From Niabella insulamsoli (GTDB lineage: Bacteria; Bacteroidota; Bacteroidia; Chitinophagales; Chitinophagaceae): 64,000 nt of DNA. The stretch is taken from positions 62,001 to 126,000 of the forward strand of contig NZ_CP190246.1 of NCBI RefSeq assembly GCF_039652435.2, in the 5' to 3' direction. The notes below the pieces were generated by a model. That model did no database searches and was not told the DNA's origin. It worked only from the letters and a program-made list of their open reading frames with translations. Positions 26,448-34,655 of this stretch are shown piece after piece. A program made the position numbers and the translations under genes. How positions within the stretch are numbered: position 1 is the stretch's first letter; the number at the start of each line of letters is the position of its first letter.

Positions 26448-27380
26448 ATGCGGTTTTATCTTTATTTGATGATGTTAGTTCTTCTGGGACCTTTTGCAAC
26501 CACAGGTTGGGCGCAGGAAAACCTGCATACCATTGCCATAAATTCCCCGAAGCAACTAAAAGATTTTTTTAAATATACGGGCCGCGACATCCCGCTTATC
26601 AGCGGCCATCGGGGATGCCATATTCCTGGTTATCCGGAGAATTCAATCGAGGCCTTTGAATATGTATTGAAGCATACGGCGGCTTTTTTCGAAATCGACC
26701 CAAGGTTGACGAAAGACAGTGTGGTTGTTTTATTACACGATGCGACCCTGGACCGAACCACTAATGGGACAGGCAAATTAGCTGATTATACCTGGGCAGA
26801 AGTAAAAAAACTACGATTGAAAGATAAGGACGGCAAGATAACGCCGTACCGCATTCCCACCTTGGAAGAAGCCATTCGGTGGGCGCGTGGTAAAACCATT
26901 CTTAACTTGGATAAGAAAGATGTTCCGCCGGCGATGACTGAGCGCATCATTCAAAAAAATAACGCCGGCGCTTTTGTCATGGTTACTGTGCATAATGCGG
27001 AACAGGCGCTTTTTTACTACAACAGCGATAAAGACAGGATGATGTCGGCATTTGTAAAAACGCCGCAAGTGCTCGAAGCGTACGAGGCGGCTGGTATCCC
27101 CTGGCACAATATGATTGCCTATATCGGGTCCGAGAATAAAAAGGAAAACGATCAGATGTTTCGTTTGCTGCACCAAAGGAATGTGATGTGCATGATCTCT
27201 GCCGCGCCTGTATATGACAAGCTTGAAGCGGCTTCAGACCGTGGTGAAGCTTATCGGCAAACCTTTCAGATGGGCGCCGATATTCTCGAATCTGACCTGC
27301 CGGTGGAGTGTGCCGAAGCGATAAGGCCGCTACTTCCGGCCAGCAGCAGCAAAAGGCGTTTTTTTAAAACGGGAAAATAA
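26448..27380 (+). CDS. Secreted glycerophosphodiester phosphodiesterase family protein
   Basis: 310 residues with a signal peptide (cleavage near TTGWAQ, residue 23). GDPD TIM-barrel active-site residues are all visible: His54-Arg55 in GHRG, Glu64-Asn65 in PENSIEAF, Glu82 and Asp84 in FEIDPRLTKD, and His97 in LLHDATLDRTTNGTG. It cleaves glycerophosphodiesters to glycerol-3-phosphate plus an alcohol, but relatives also act on other phosphodiesters, including teichoic-acid-type polymers. It is the last gene of the plus-strand run and ends 2 bases before the convergent sulfatase. Confidence 0.92.
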   Translation: MRFYLYLMMLVLLGPFATTGWAQENLHTIAINSPKQLKDFFKYTGRDIPLISGHRGCHIPGYPENSIEAFEYVLKHTAAFFEIDPRLTKDSVVVLLHDATLDRTTNGTGKLADYTWAEVKKLRLKDKDGKITPYRIPTLEEAIRWARGKTILNLDKKDVPPAMTERIIQKNNAGAFVMVTVHNAEQALFYYNSDKDRMMSAFVKTPQVLEAYEAAGIPWHNMIAYIGSENKKENDQMFRLLHQRNVMCMISAAPVYDKLEAASDRGEAYRQTFQMGADILESDLPVECAEAIRPLLPASSSKRRFFKTGK

Positions 27381-27382
27381 TA

Positions 27383-28990
27383 CTATCCTTTTTTAGCGTT
27401 TTTGGGCAGGAAGCGCTGATCGTTTTCGTCGGAATCTTTATATTGTTTGCGCAGTTTGTTTAGCTTTCGATGCATCATTTTCCGGACGGAAGCATAAGCC
27501 GGATCAGCGTAAACGTTCTTCATTTCCTGCGGGTCTTTTGCAAGATCGTACAATTCCCATTCATCAACATCATAATAAAAATGAATTAATTTATACCGAT
27601 CTGACCGGATGCCATAATGCCGTTTGGCCATATGTATCGACGGATATTCGTAATAGGTATAATACACGGCGTCTCTCCATTTTTTATTCTTGCCGGATAC
27701 AAGCTTTCTAAAAGAAACGCCCTGCATGTCTTTCGGAACCGACACGCCTGCATAATCAAGAATAGTGGGTGCGAAGTCGAGGTTTTGCACCAGCGCATCC
27801 GACCGCTGGCCAGCCGGTATCTCGTTCGGATATCGCACGATCAGCGGTGTTCTCAGCGATTCTTCATAAATAAATCTTTTATCAAACCAGCCGTGCTCGC
27901 CCATATAAAATCCCTGATCTGAAGTGTAAATGACAATTGTATTTTCATCAAGGCCGTTTTTCTTTAAAAAATCCATCATCTGGCCCACACCGTCGTCGAC
28001 TGCAGCTACGGTTCCCAGGTAGTCTTGCATGTAGCGCTGATAACGCCAGCGCATCAGGTCGGCCTGGCTCATAGTTGGATAATCGGTTTTGAACTTTTCC
28101 ATTATCGGATTATAAACGCTGTCCCAGCGCGCGCGTTCTTCAGCCGTCATTCTGCCCAGATTGTTATTGTACGCCGCTTTGTCCCAGTTCATATACTCTT
28201 TCAATCCCAATTCATCCATCATCGCCGGTGGTATTTTGTTGTCTCCGGCCCAGTTCATGTGTTTCAGAATATTCATTTCAGCCGTTTTGGCCGCGGTGCC
28301 ACGGCCGGCGTAGTCGTCGAAAAGCGTTGGAGGCTCTTTAAATTTCATGTTGGTATAAGCCTGAATATGGCGTAGGGCAGGCAACCACTCACGGTGCGGC
28401 GCTTTTTGGTGATAGAGCAGGCAAAAAGGTTTATCCTTGTCGCGGTTCTTGATCCAGTCGATCGCCATATCGGTGGTTAAATCGGTGGCATAACCAGCGA
28501 GCTGCTGTTTTTTTCCGTTGATGATAAAATCAGGATTGTAGTATTGCCCCTGATCGATCAGCACCGCCGAGTAGTCGAACCCCTGCGGAAGGCCGTCCAT
28601 GTGGATTTTTCCGATTAACGCCGTTTGGTAGCCATTTTGCTGAAGCCTTTTTGCGAAATTATCCTGGTCCCAATTGAAGCGCGCCATGTTATCAATTTTT
28701 CCATTGATAAAACTATGCTTGCCTGTTAAAAGAACCGCGCGGCTGGGAGCGCAGAGCGAGTTGGTGACAGAAGCTCTCGTAAAAAGAATGCCCTCCTTTG
28801 CCAACTGATCAATATGAGGCGTTTGGTTCAAACCATAGCCGTAGGCGCTGATCGCCTGATAGCCATGGTCGTCGCTCATAATATACACGATGTTGGGGCG
28901 TTTTGAAGCCATGTTGGATTGGGCTCTTAGCGAACCGGAAAAGAGCGCGCCGGCAAAAAAAATAAAAAGCGAATTAAGGAGCAGCCTCAT
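27383..28990 (-). CDS. Sulfatase (formylglycine type), secreted
   Basis: 535 residues with a signal peptide (hydrophobic residues 3-20, cleavage after SLRAQ). Metal ligands Asp40-Asp41 are in YIMSDDHGY. The sulfatase signature C-x-P-S-R has Cys80 (CAPSRAVLLTGKHS), the residue converted to formylglycine. Later motifs are IYTSDQGFYMGEHGW and PLIVRYP. It resembles iduronate-2-sulfatase/arylsulfatase-type S1 enzymes and removes sulfate esters in the periplasm. It is transcribed toward the GDPD gene, so it is not in that operon, but its position suggests the same locus. The formylglycine-generating enzyme is not in this window. Confidence 0.92.
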   Translation of the reverse strand: MRLLLNSLFIFFAGALFSGSLRAQSNMASKRPNIVYIMSDDHGYQAISAYGYGLNQTPHIDQLAKEGILFTRASVTNSLCAPSRAVLLTGKHSFINGKIDNMARFNWDQDNFAKRLQQNGYQTALIGKIHMDGLPQGFDYSAVLIDQGQYYNPDFIINGKKQQLAGYATDLTTDMAIDWIKNRDKDKPFCLLYHQKAPHREWLPALRHIQAYTNMKFKEPPTLFDDYAGRGTAAKTAEMNILKHMNWAGDNKIPPAMMDELGLKEYMNWDKAAYNNNLGRMTAEERARWDSVYNPIMEKFKTDYPTMSQADLMRWRYQRYMQDYLGTVAAVDDGVGQMMDFLKKNGLDENTIVIYTSDQGFYMGEHGWFDKRFIYEESLRTPLIVRYPNEIPAGQRSDALVQNLDFAPTILDYAGVSVPKDMQGVSFRKLVSGKNKKWRDAVYYTYYEYPSIHMAKRHYGIRSDRYKLIHFYYDVDEWELYDLAKDPQEMKNVYADPAYASVRKMMHRKLNKLRKQYKDSDENDQRFLPKNAKKG

Positions 28991-29200
28991 AAAATTTTAT
29001 TTTAACAATAAGAAATCGTAATTTAAAGTGTGATATCGCGGCGAGGACTTTAAGCAGAGCAACGTCACCGTCGGGGTTAAAGATATCATTTTTGGGGCGA
29101 TGCCAAGGTGTTGCTGTTAAAAATAAAAAGGGAGAAGATAAGAATATCCCCTCCGTTGTTTTACATGAGAAAAATTTTTCCGGCATTCCTATGTCCACAA

Positions 29201-29650
29201 TTATTTGTCGCCTCTCTTATATTTAGCCACTATTTCCGATTCGCCCTGGTTGTTGGCATTAATATGAGTATAATGCTTATCATCTTTTAAGATGATGCGA
29301 TAATTCACACCCAGATGGTTGCTCACTTCTGTTACGCCAAATATTTCCTTGGACTTATAGGTCTTTTTTATATTAAAAAGAACATTGGCGGGCAACAGGT
29401 CTTCGCTGTAATAACGGATGGTTTGAATCAGGTTGCCTTTACTGTCGATGGTAGCGCGCGATTGCACGCCGTCGATGATGAAAAATGCTTCGAATAGATT
29501 GCCTCTGCTACTCCAACGGATATCGTCCGCGTCTTTAAAGAGCATGCTAAAGGTTTTCTGAACTTTTTCGTTAACGGGCTCGGCGGGGGCAGCGGCAGCG
29601 CTTAAAGAAAGGGCTAAGAAGATAACTGCTGAAAAGAGTAAGTTTTTCAT
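29201..29650 (-). CDS. Secreted PepSY-like / hypothetical protein
   Basis: 149 residues with a clear signal peptide (MKNLLFSAVIFLALSLSAAAA). The mature part has an alternating strand-helix pattern resembling the PepSY-like (BLIP-like) small proteins of Bacteroidota: a F..LFKDADDIRWSSRGN segment and NLIQTIRYYSEDLLP. No enzymatic residues are seen. It has its own promoter (29686-29718) and appears monocistronic. Function unknown. Confidence 0.78.
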   Translation of the reverse strand: MKNLLFSAVIFLALSLSAAAAPAEPVNEKVQKTFSMLFKDADDIRWSSRGNLFEAFFIIDGVQSRATIDSKGNLIQTIRYYSEDLLPANVLFNIKKTYKSKEIFGVTEVSNHLGVNYRIILKDDKHYTHINANNQGESEIVAKYKRGDK

Positions 29651-29685
29651 TTTATTGATTTTTATATATTTCGTTTATTGTTTGA

Positions 29686-29718
29686 CAAACATACGCCCAC
29701 AGCGGTCTTCAGGGCAAA
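29686..29718 (-). promoter_or_regulatory. Bacteroidota-type promoter for the secreted small protein
   Basis: Minus strand: TTTG (29718-29715), 21-base spacer, TATGTTTG (29693-29686). Both boxes match the consensus exactly. The gene starts at 29650, a leader of about 30 bases. This is one of the two best promoters in the window. Confidence 0.7.
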
Positions 29719-29874
29719 TACATATTGGCCAACAGCCTTTAAAATACCGGCGAACAACAGAATTCGGGCGGTGAAAGCCAAACAACAAGCATGGCTTTTT
29801 TATACGAGCTTCAATTGTAAATCGCAGTGAGCCGATAAATGTTACAGGCCGCGGGAAAAAAATTTTTGGCAATA

Positions 29875-29901
29875 AAAAAGCCGGAGAAAATCCGGCTTTT
29901 T
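29875..29901 (-). terminator. Intrinsic terminator after the four-helix-bundle gene
   Basis: An 11-base-pair stem (29875-29885 with 29891-29901) with a 5-base loop. The A/T ends supply a U-run in either direction. It lies 22 bases past the stop at 29924 on the minus strand. Confidence 0.75.
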
Positions 29902-29923
29902 AAATGAGTTTCAGTTAATGCTG

Positions 29924-30385
29924 TTAGAAGGTGACAGCATCGCGCAACGCTTTAATTTCATCATGTGATGATTTTAATGCCCGTTTTTGTTGGGCGATAA
30001 GTTCTTTCGTAGCTGCCATTACATCTTCGTCGTCGAGCGCCATTTGATACGCTTTCTGCGCGGCGTCTTCTCCCGCTTCGCAATTTTTTAGAACAGCCTC
30101 CCGGCTGCCGCCCGAGAAGAAAGCTTTCAGATCCATCCACGCGCGATAAAGTTTACCACTCAGCATTGAGCCATCTGCGGTTTCGCCGCCATAGGAGCGC
30201 ACCATATCTGCCAGTTCGGCTTTATACTGCTCGCTTTCCATGGTCATCCTTGTAAACAAAGTTTTCAGATCAAAGTCTTGTCCTTCGTTCAACTCATCAA
30301 TTGCTTTTTGATAGCCTTCAATCCGGTCGTTATTAATCTTAATTAAATCATTCAGGGCGCTGATACATGCTTCATGTGTTTTCAT
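29924..30385 (-). CDS. PA2169-type four-helix-bundle protein (DUF2383-like)
   Basis: 153 residues, nearly all helical. Ferritin-like DUF2383 proteins begin with an LNDLI.IN.DRIEGY.KA helix and have a central KAFFSGGSREAVLKNCEAGED helix turn, both present here. There is no signal peptide. The family is associated with general stress in many bacteria, but the biochemical role is unknown. It is a single gene followed by an intrinsic terminator. The residue pattern does not contain a full di-iron site that I can identify. Confidence 0.85.
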   Translation of the reverse strand: MKTHEACISALNDLIKINNDRIEGYQKAIDELNEGQDFDLKTLFTRMTMESEQYKAELADMVRSYGGETADGSMLSGKLYRAWMDLKAFFSGGSREAVLKNCEAGEDAAQKAYQMALDDEDVMAATKELIAQQKRALKSSHDEIKALRDAVTF

Positions 30386-30436
30386 AATAAAGTGTTTTGA
30401 GGGTGTATAAATAAATGAAGTCCGCCCAAATTAAAA

Positions 30437-30460
30437 GGCCACTTCTTTTAAAGAGTGGCC
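30437..30460 (-). terminator. Probable terminator after the cold-shock gene
   Basis: GGCCACT (30437-30443) pairs with AGTGGCC (30454-30460), with partly self-complementary loop bases. On the minus strand the stem is followed by TTTTAATTT. It lies 92 bases past the cold-shock gene stop. Confidence 0.5.
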
Positions 30461-30551
30461 CAACAACTATACCAATAGCTTTGCCAGGTTTGATAAATCA
30501 ATTTCCTAACAAATCTTTTACAAATCTTAGTATTCTAATCCTGACTTATTA

Positions 30552-30986
30552 TTAGCCTTGCTGCACGTTCGCTGCTGCAAATCCCCGTGGTCCTTTTTGA
30601 ATTTCAAAAGACACTTTAAGGTTTTCGCTCAATTGAACTGATGACGAATTCACATGCACGAAAATACTTTCGCCGGTTTCGCTGTCCTTGATAAAACCAT
30701 AGCCTTTGCCGGTATCAAAAAAAGTGACAACGCCAATGCGCGTTTTTTCTACCTGGTTTAATTCGTTGCTGTTGGCAACAGTAGGAGGAATATATTGCGA
30801 TCGCTTCACATTCTTATCAGGAGGGGTTTCCGAAAGATTTCCGTTTTCATCGACATAGGCCATCATTTCATCGAGGCTTTTGCCTTTGTCAGTATTTTCT
30901 TTCCGTTCTAATTTTCTTTCCGCTTTTTGTTTTTTAGCGTTTCTTTTTTTCTGTTCTCTTTCTCTTTTATTCCAGGTTTCTCCCAT
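30552..30986 (-). CDS. Cold-shock-domain protein with basic N-terminal extension
   Basis: 144 residues. The first 35 are strikingly Lys/Arg/Glu-rich (MGETWNKREREQKKRNAKK and on), probably an RNA-binding or coiled helix. The cold-shock OB fold occupies about residues 84-144: GVVTFFDTGKGYGFIKD is RNP1-like and SIFVHVNS is RNP2-like. The extra N-terminal domain is known in Bacteroidota cold-shock proteins and doubles the length of a plain CspA. It likely binds single-stranded RNA and affects translation or mRNA folding. It follows the 85-residue gene by 54 bases on the same strand and probably shares its transcript. Confidence 0.92.
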   Translation of the reverse strand: MGETWNKREREQKKRNAKKQKAERKLERKENTDKGKSLDEMMAYVDENGNLSETPPDKNVKRSQYIPPTVANSNELNQVEKTRIGVVTFFDTGKGYGFIKDSETGESIFVHVNSSSVQLSENLKVSFEIQKGPRGFAAANVQQG

Positions 30987-31040
30987 TTAAAAAATTTAGT
31001 TGTTTAAATATGTTTTAAATAATCTGTTTAAGTTCATAAT

Positions 31041-31298
31041 TTATTTTGTTGGAGCGCTCAACCTTGTAAAAGAAGCGCCATTAAATAAACGCGAGAGTTC
31101 CACGTCCTTCCGCTTCTCCCACTGTTCCAGGTTTTTCACATTGACAACACGCCAGAAGTTTTTCGCCTTTAATTCGTCATAATCTCTCAGTTCAACAAAA
31201 ACCCCGGTAATGGTCGACCTGTCCTTAAAGTGTACATTCACGACTTTGGGGTTTGCACTTTTCGAATCTAAAAACTTCTCAATTGATGTTACATCCAT
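31041..31298 (-). CDS. Small conserved-looking hypothetical protein upstream of the cold-shock gene
   Basis: 85 residues, predicted alpha/beta with a central strand pair (VVNVHFKDRSTITGVFVEL) resembling an Sm- or SH3-like small barrel, followed by FWRVVNVKNLEQWEKR. No signal peptide. The pairing with a cold-shock gene 54 bases downstream suggests an RNA-related role, but that is inference from position. Function unrecognised. Confidence 0.75.
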   Translation of the reverse strand: MDVTSIEKFLDSKSANPKVVNVHFKDRSTITGVFVELRDYDELKAKNFWRVVNVKNLEQWEKRKDVELSRLFNGASFTRLSAPTK

Positions 31299-31667
31299 AC
31301 TTTTCTATTTTTTAAACTGTTATTGAGCGTGTAAATTCTGAAAAATCCGCATGCGCTTTATGCGCCAGAATATCCACTGAATCCGGCTTTCGACAAATGA
31401 ATGTTTGCTTTACATACAGAACAAAGTGATGAAAGCATTCGAGGAAATGACAAACTTGTAAACAGAAAATGAGAGGAGAAGGGTGTTTACAACCGGACAA
31501 ATAACTCAAACTAATGGCGCAAAGGTACGTTTTAATTTACAAATGGCATTTTATGCCAATTTATTTAACATATATATCAAGGAAGTGCAATGAATTAACT
31601 GTACATTACGGCCATTCGATGGAGGCCAATAGCTTTCCCACTTTTTTAAAAAATAATTTTATATATA
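31299..31667. other. Intergenic region between divergent small-protein and desaturase genes
   Basis: 369 bases with no convincing gene. It contains a minus-strand -7-like box TACCTTTG (31527-31520) facing the 85-residue gene, without a -33 box at the right distance. If used it would give a leader of about 215 bases, and long leaders are usual for cold-shock transcripts. Short reading frames here are not gene-like. Confidence 0.5.
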
Positions 31668-32717
31668 ATGAAGCCATTACAACAGCTTACAGATCCCACC
31701 TATAATACCAGTTACCGACCGACAAGCTACGACAGGTTTTGGCTTAAATATATGAATGATAAACGCGATCTGCCGTTTATACACTTACTTACAATTATAC
31801 ATTTAACGGTGGTGCCGGTGGCTGTGCTGCTTTTCACCAACCTATTGCAGGGCTGGGCTTGGTGGTTGGTAGCGATCGGTTATTTTTATGTGGCGCAATT
31901 TTATTTTAAAGGAAGGTTTGGGTTAATGTTCCACTGCCTTTGTCATCGCAAAACGTTTAAGCCCGGTATCCAGCGCAAGGCGCACGCTTATATCACCTGG
32001 ATCATCTGCCCGCTGTTTGGCCACGCGCCGGAAGGGTATTTCAGCCACCACCTGGGAATGCACCACGTAGAAAACAATACCGAAGAGGATTCGAGCAGCA
32101 CTATGTTTTATCAGCGCGACAGTTTTAAGAGCTTTCTTGCTTATTTTATTAATTTTATTTTATTAGGATTTAAGGAAACGTTTGAATATTTGTACAAACG
32201 AAAAAGAAAAAAGCTGTACACCAATTTCACCTGGGGCGAATGGTTGTATATTTTATTTTGCATTGTGATGTGCTTTATCAATTTAAAGGCAACGCTGGTT
32301 GTCTTTGTAATTCCGCTCCTTTTTGCAAGGTTTGTAATGATGCTGGGCAACTGGACGCAACATTCTTTCATCGATCGTTCCAACCCCGATAATATTTTTA
32401 CCAACTCCATCAATTGTATCAATACAAAATATAACCATGTTTGCTGGAATGATGGTTATCATATCATTCACCATCTTCGTCCGGGGATGCATTACACCGA
32501 AATGCCGGGTGAGTTTTGGAAAAGAAAGGAAGAATTTGCGCAGAAAAAAGCCATCGTTTTTGACGGCATTCACTATCTACACGTGTTTGTATATTTAATG
32601 ACAAAGAAATATCATAAACTGGCCGATAATCTTGTGAATATTGACGGTATGTTTCAAAACAGAGAGGAAGCGATCGCTATCATGCGTGAGCGCACCCGGC
32701 GATGTGTAGCCGCTTGA
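31668..32717 (+). CDS. Membrane fatty-acid desaturase/hydroxylase-like protein
   Basis: 349 residues with several hydrophobic segments (about 41-60, 64-82, 105-120, 150-170, 195-225). Three histidine boxes of the di-iron membrane desaturase/hydroxylase superfamily are visible: His89-x3-His93, His128-x3-His132-His133, and a late HIIHH near residue 265. These enzymes introduce double bonds or hydroxyls into acyl chains. The substrate is unknown; membrane lipid or carotenoid-type substrates are both possible. It is a single gene on the plus strand, convergent with the helical-repeat gene 11 bases away. Confidence 0.82.
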   Translation: MKPLQQLTDPTYNTSYRPTSYDRFWLKYMNDKRDLPFIHLLTIIHLTVVPVAVLLFTNLLQGWAWWLVAIGYFYVAQFYFKGRFGLMFHCLCHRKTFKPGIQRKAHAYITWIICPLFGHAPEGYFSHHLGMHHVENNTEEDSSSTMFYQRDSFKSFLAYFINFILLGFKETFEYLYKRKRKKLYTNFTWGEWLYILFCIVMCFINLKATLVVFVIPLLFARFVMMLGNWTQHSFIDRSNPDNIFTNSINCINTKYNHVCWNDGYHIIHHLRPGMHYTEMPGEFWKRKEEFAQKKAIVFDGIHYLHVFVYLMTKKYHKLADNLVNIDGMFQNREEAIAIMRERTRRCVAA

Positions 32718-32727
32718 TGATCGCAGA

Positions 32728-34305
32728 CTATGGGAGCGAGGTGGCTGCTGCTTCGCCCAGCCGGCGCTTGCTTTTCAAATATTTATTATAAACGATTTCC
32801 TGCATTGGCCGGCCGGCTACCTTACTTTCCAGCCAGGAAATAATATCGAGATAGGCCAACGATCTTGTTTCAAACCGGTTGCCTTCGAGGTGTTTTACCT
32901 TTTCGAGAAAATGCTCAAACTCGGGCCTTAGTTGCCGCGTTGTAAATTTGAAAGAGTTGCGTAAGAACCGGAAGATTTCCTGCTCAATAATAGTCAGGTT
33001 TTTCATTCTTGACATATAGCGGAAAACCGATCTTGTCAACGAATCCATCAGCTCTAGGTTCCCCAACTCATAATGCGCCAGCAAATGCATTAATCGCGAA
33101 TAACATTGCAAATCAGTACGCAGTTCCGACGAATCGTTGATGATTTTTTGGAGATAATCAATGCAGGTACTGTAATCGCCGGACAAATAATACAAGAGCG
33201 CGATTTTGTAAGTAATCACCATCACGCGGTGCTTGTCGAGAAAAAGATCGTACTCCGCCATCTTTTTTTCGATTTGCGGAATTTCCTTCAACCCCTCGCT
33301 GCAAAGCCCTGTGATATTATAAAAATTTATTTTGGCGCCCGCGATGTAAACAAAAGACTGCACCGTGAAGTTTTCATTATCCTGAACCCGCTTGGTTTGA
33401 GAAAATTCTTCAAACTCTTTTAACACACGTTTCAACGCGGCATAGTTTCTCAGGTCAAAATGCGCATTAAGCAGGCTATGATAGCCTTTGATAAGATGCC
33501 CGGTTTCTACGCGCATCATGTTCGATTTTTCCTTGAAAAGATCTACCCATTTTTGAGCATAGCGGTAATAGAGCAAAAAATCCTGCCGTATAAAGGCATA
33601 CCACGTGTAGGATTGATAATAGTAAAGCCGTTCATAAAAGCCTTCCTGCTGCGCCGATCCCGATGGCAGCGATTGCCTGAAAAATTTCTTCACCTTATCT
33701 TCTTCATCTTCATTGCGCGCATGACCGTTGGCAATAAAAAAGCCGTACATCTGTAGCGACAGATTAGACAGCCGCGTGATCATATTCAGTTTCTGATTGG
33801 CTTCATTAGCTTCTTCAGAAAGATGATCGATACGGTTTTTAAAAGTGTCGGTTACGTTGAGCGCCTCGATCCTTTTTTCCAGGGAAATCAATAAGGGCAG
33901 AAAGAAAAATTTCTGATTGAGTTTCGCAACTTCCTTCGCTTTGTCAATGGCGCGCAGGCTTTGAAAAAAAAGACCTTTTTTATATAAGATATGGGCCGAA
34001 TCAAAAAGTTCGTTCAACTGCAAATCGAGGCTATCATTGCTTTTTAGTAGCCGTAAACTCGCCAGCAACTCTTTGTATAAGTGAGATTTTAAATTGGAGA
34101 GCTGGGGTTTCGTGACGTTTTTCATCTTTTTAAGAATGATTTTTTCGTCGTAAGTCTCCATTTTATCCAACACATCGAAGAGTTGGATAATTTTTAGATC
34201 TTCATTGCCCGAACTGCGTCGGATATATAATTTAAAATGCCGTTTTTCTGCTTTCTCCAGCGAAAGGATCAGCTGAAATAATATATCACTTGGTTTTTTC
34301 GGCAT
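32728..34305 (-). CDS. Large helical-repeat (TPR-like) hypothetical protein
   Basis: 525 residues, almost entirely amphipathic helices in an irregular tetratricopeptide-like array, with no signal peptide or membrane segment. The N-terminal 100 residues (LILSLEKAEKRHFKLYI, then KPQLSNLKSHLYKELLASL) form a compact helical domain seen in other Bacteroidota proteins of this kind. No catalytic motif. It may act as a scaffold or regulator. A TATTTTTG box lies only 6 bases above the start codon (34318-34311). Confidence 0.8.
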   Translation of the reverse strand: MPKKPSDILFQLILSLEKAEKRHFKLYIRRSSGNEDLKIIQLFDVLDKMETYDEKIILKKMKNVTKPQLSNLKSHLYKELLASLRLLKSNDSLDLQLNELFDSAHILYKKGLFFQSLRAIDKAKEVAKLNQKFFFLPLLISLEKRIEALNVTDTFKNRIDHLSEEANEANQKLNMITRLSNLSLQMYGFFIANGHARNEDEEDKVKKFFRQSLPSGSAQQEGFYERLYYYQSYTWYAFIRQDFLLYYRYAQKWVDLFKEKSNMMRVETGHLIKGYHSLLNAHFDLRNYAALKRVLKEFEEFSQTKRVQDNENFTVQSFVYIAGAKINFYNITGLCSEGLKEIPQIEKKMAEYDLFLDKHRVMVITYKIALLYYLSGDYSTCIDYLQKIINDSSELRTDLQCYSRLMHLLAHYELGNLELMDSLTRSVFRYMSRMKNLTIIEQEIFRFLRNSFKFTTRQLRPEFEHFLEKVKHLEGNRFETRSLAYLDIISWLESKVAGRPMQEIVYNKYLKSKRRLGEAAATSLP

Positions 34306-34502
34306 TCAAACAAAAATAGATCTTCTGATAAATAAAACAAGAAATTCTGTTGGATATAACTAAAAAATAACCTCAAATCGCTTGATACATAAAGGCTTTG
34401 TCAAGTTTGGCACGCATTTGGTATCCATGTAATCGTTAGAAATTGGATATGCAAACATTTCGGCATAGCGTATTTTTACATTGTGATTATGATTTGAGGC
34501 GT

Positions 34503-34590
34503 TTGACACGAATTTTATTTTTCTAAGATTTTCATATGGCAAGCAATCGTTAGAGGTCAGTCCGTTTCTACGGAAGGACCTTTTTTTATT
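34503..34590 (+). ncRNA. Possible short plus-strand RNA between promoter-like and terminator signals
   Basis: TTGACA (34503-34508), 15 bases, TAAGAT (34524-34529) resembles a promoter, and an intrinsic terminator on the same strand begins at 34554. Together they would give a transcript of about 50-55 bases that matches no coding gene. No known RNA family was recognised and expression is unproven. The upstream copy of AATCGTTAGA (34431-34440) repeats a sequence found inside the candidate (34545-34554). Confidence 0.25.
34554..34588 (+). terminator. Plus-strand intrinsic terminator with no upstream gene
   Basis: AGGTC/GACCT (34554-34558 with 34577-34581) and TCCGT/ACGGA (34561-34565 with 34570-34574) form one hairpin with a small internal mismatch, followed by seven Ts (34581-34587). 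The poor U-run in the other direction shows it works only on the plus strand, where no coding gene ends. Confidence 0.65.
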
Positions 34591-34609
34591 TGCGGGCATT
34601 TACAAAAAA

Positions 34610-34634
34610 AAGCGATGACCCGGGGCCATCGCTT
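34610..34634 (-). terminator. Intrinsic terminator after the metzincin gene
   Basis: AAGCGATG (34610-34617) pairs with CATCGCTT (34627-34634) around a GC-rich loop. On the minus strand the hairpin is followed by an uninterrupted T-run (A-run 34604-34611 on the plus strand). It lies 22 bases past the stop at 34656. Confidence 0.85.
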
Positions 34635-34655
34635 AAGAACGAAATATTTCAAATT

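Noticed and set aside
29875..29901. Hairpin as part of a repeat family with the one at 57022-57049
   Set aside because: Similar GCCGG stems are common in terminators; the flanks differ, so no repeat family is supported.
34360..34599. 79-codon minus-strand frame in the orphan intergenic region
   Set aside because: It would start inside the region of the terminators, lacks any motif, and overlaps plus-strand regulatory signals.
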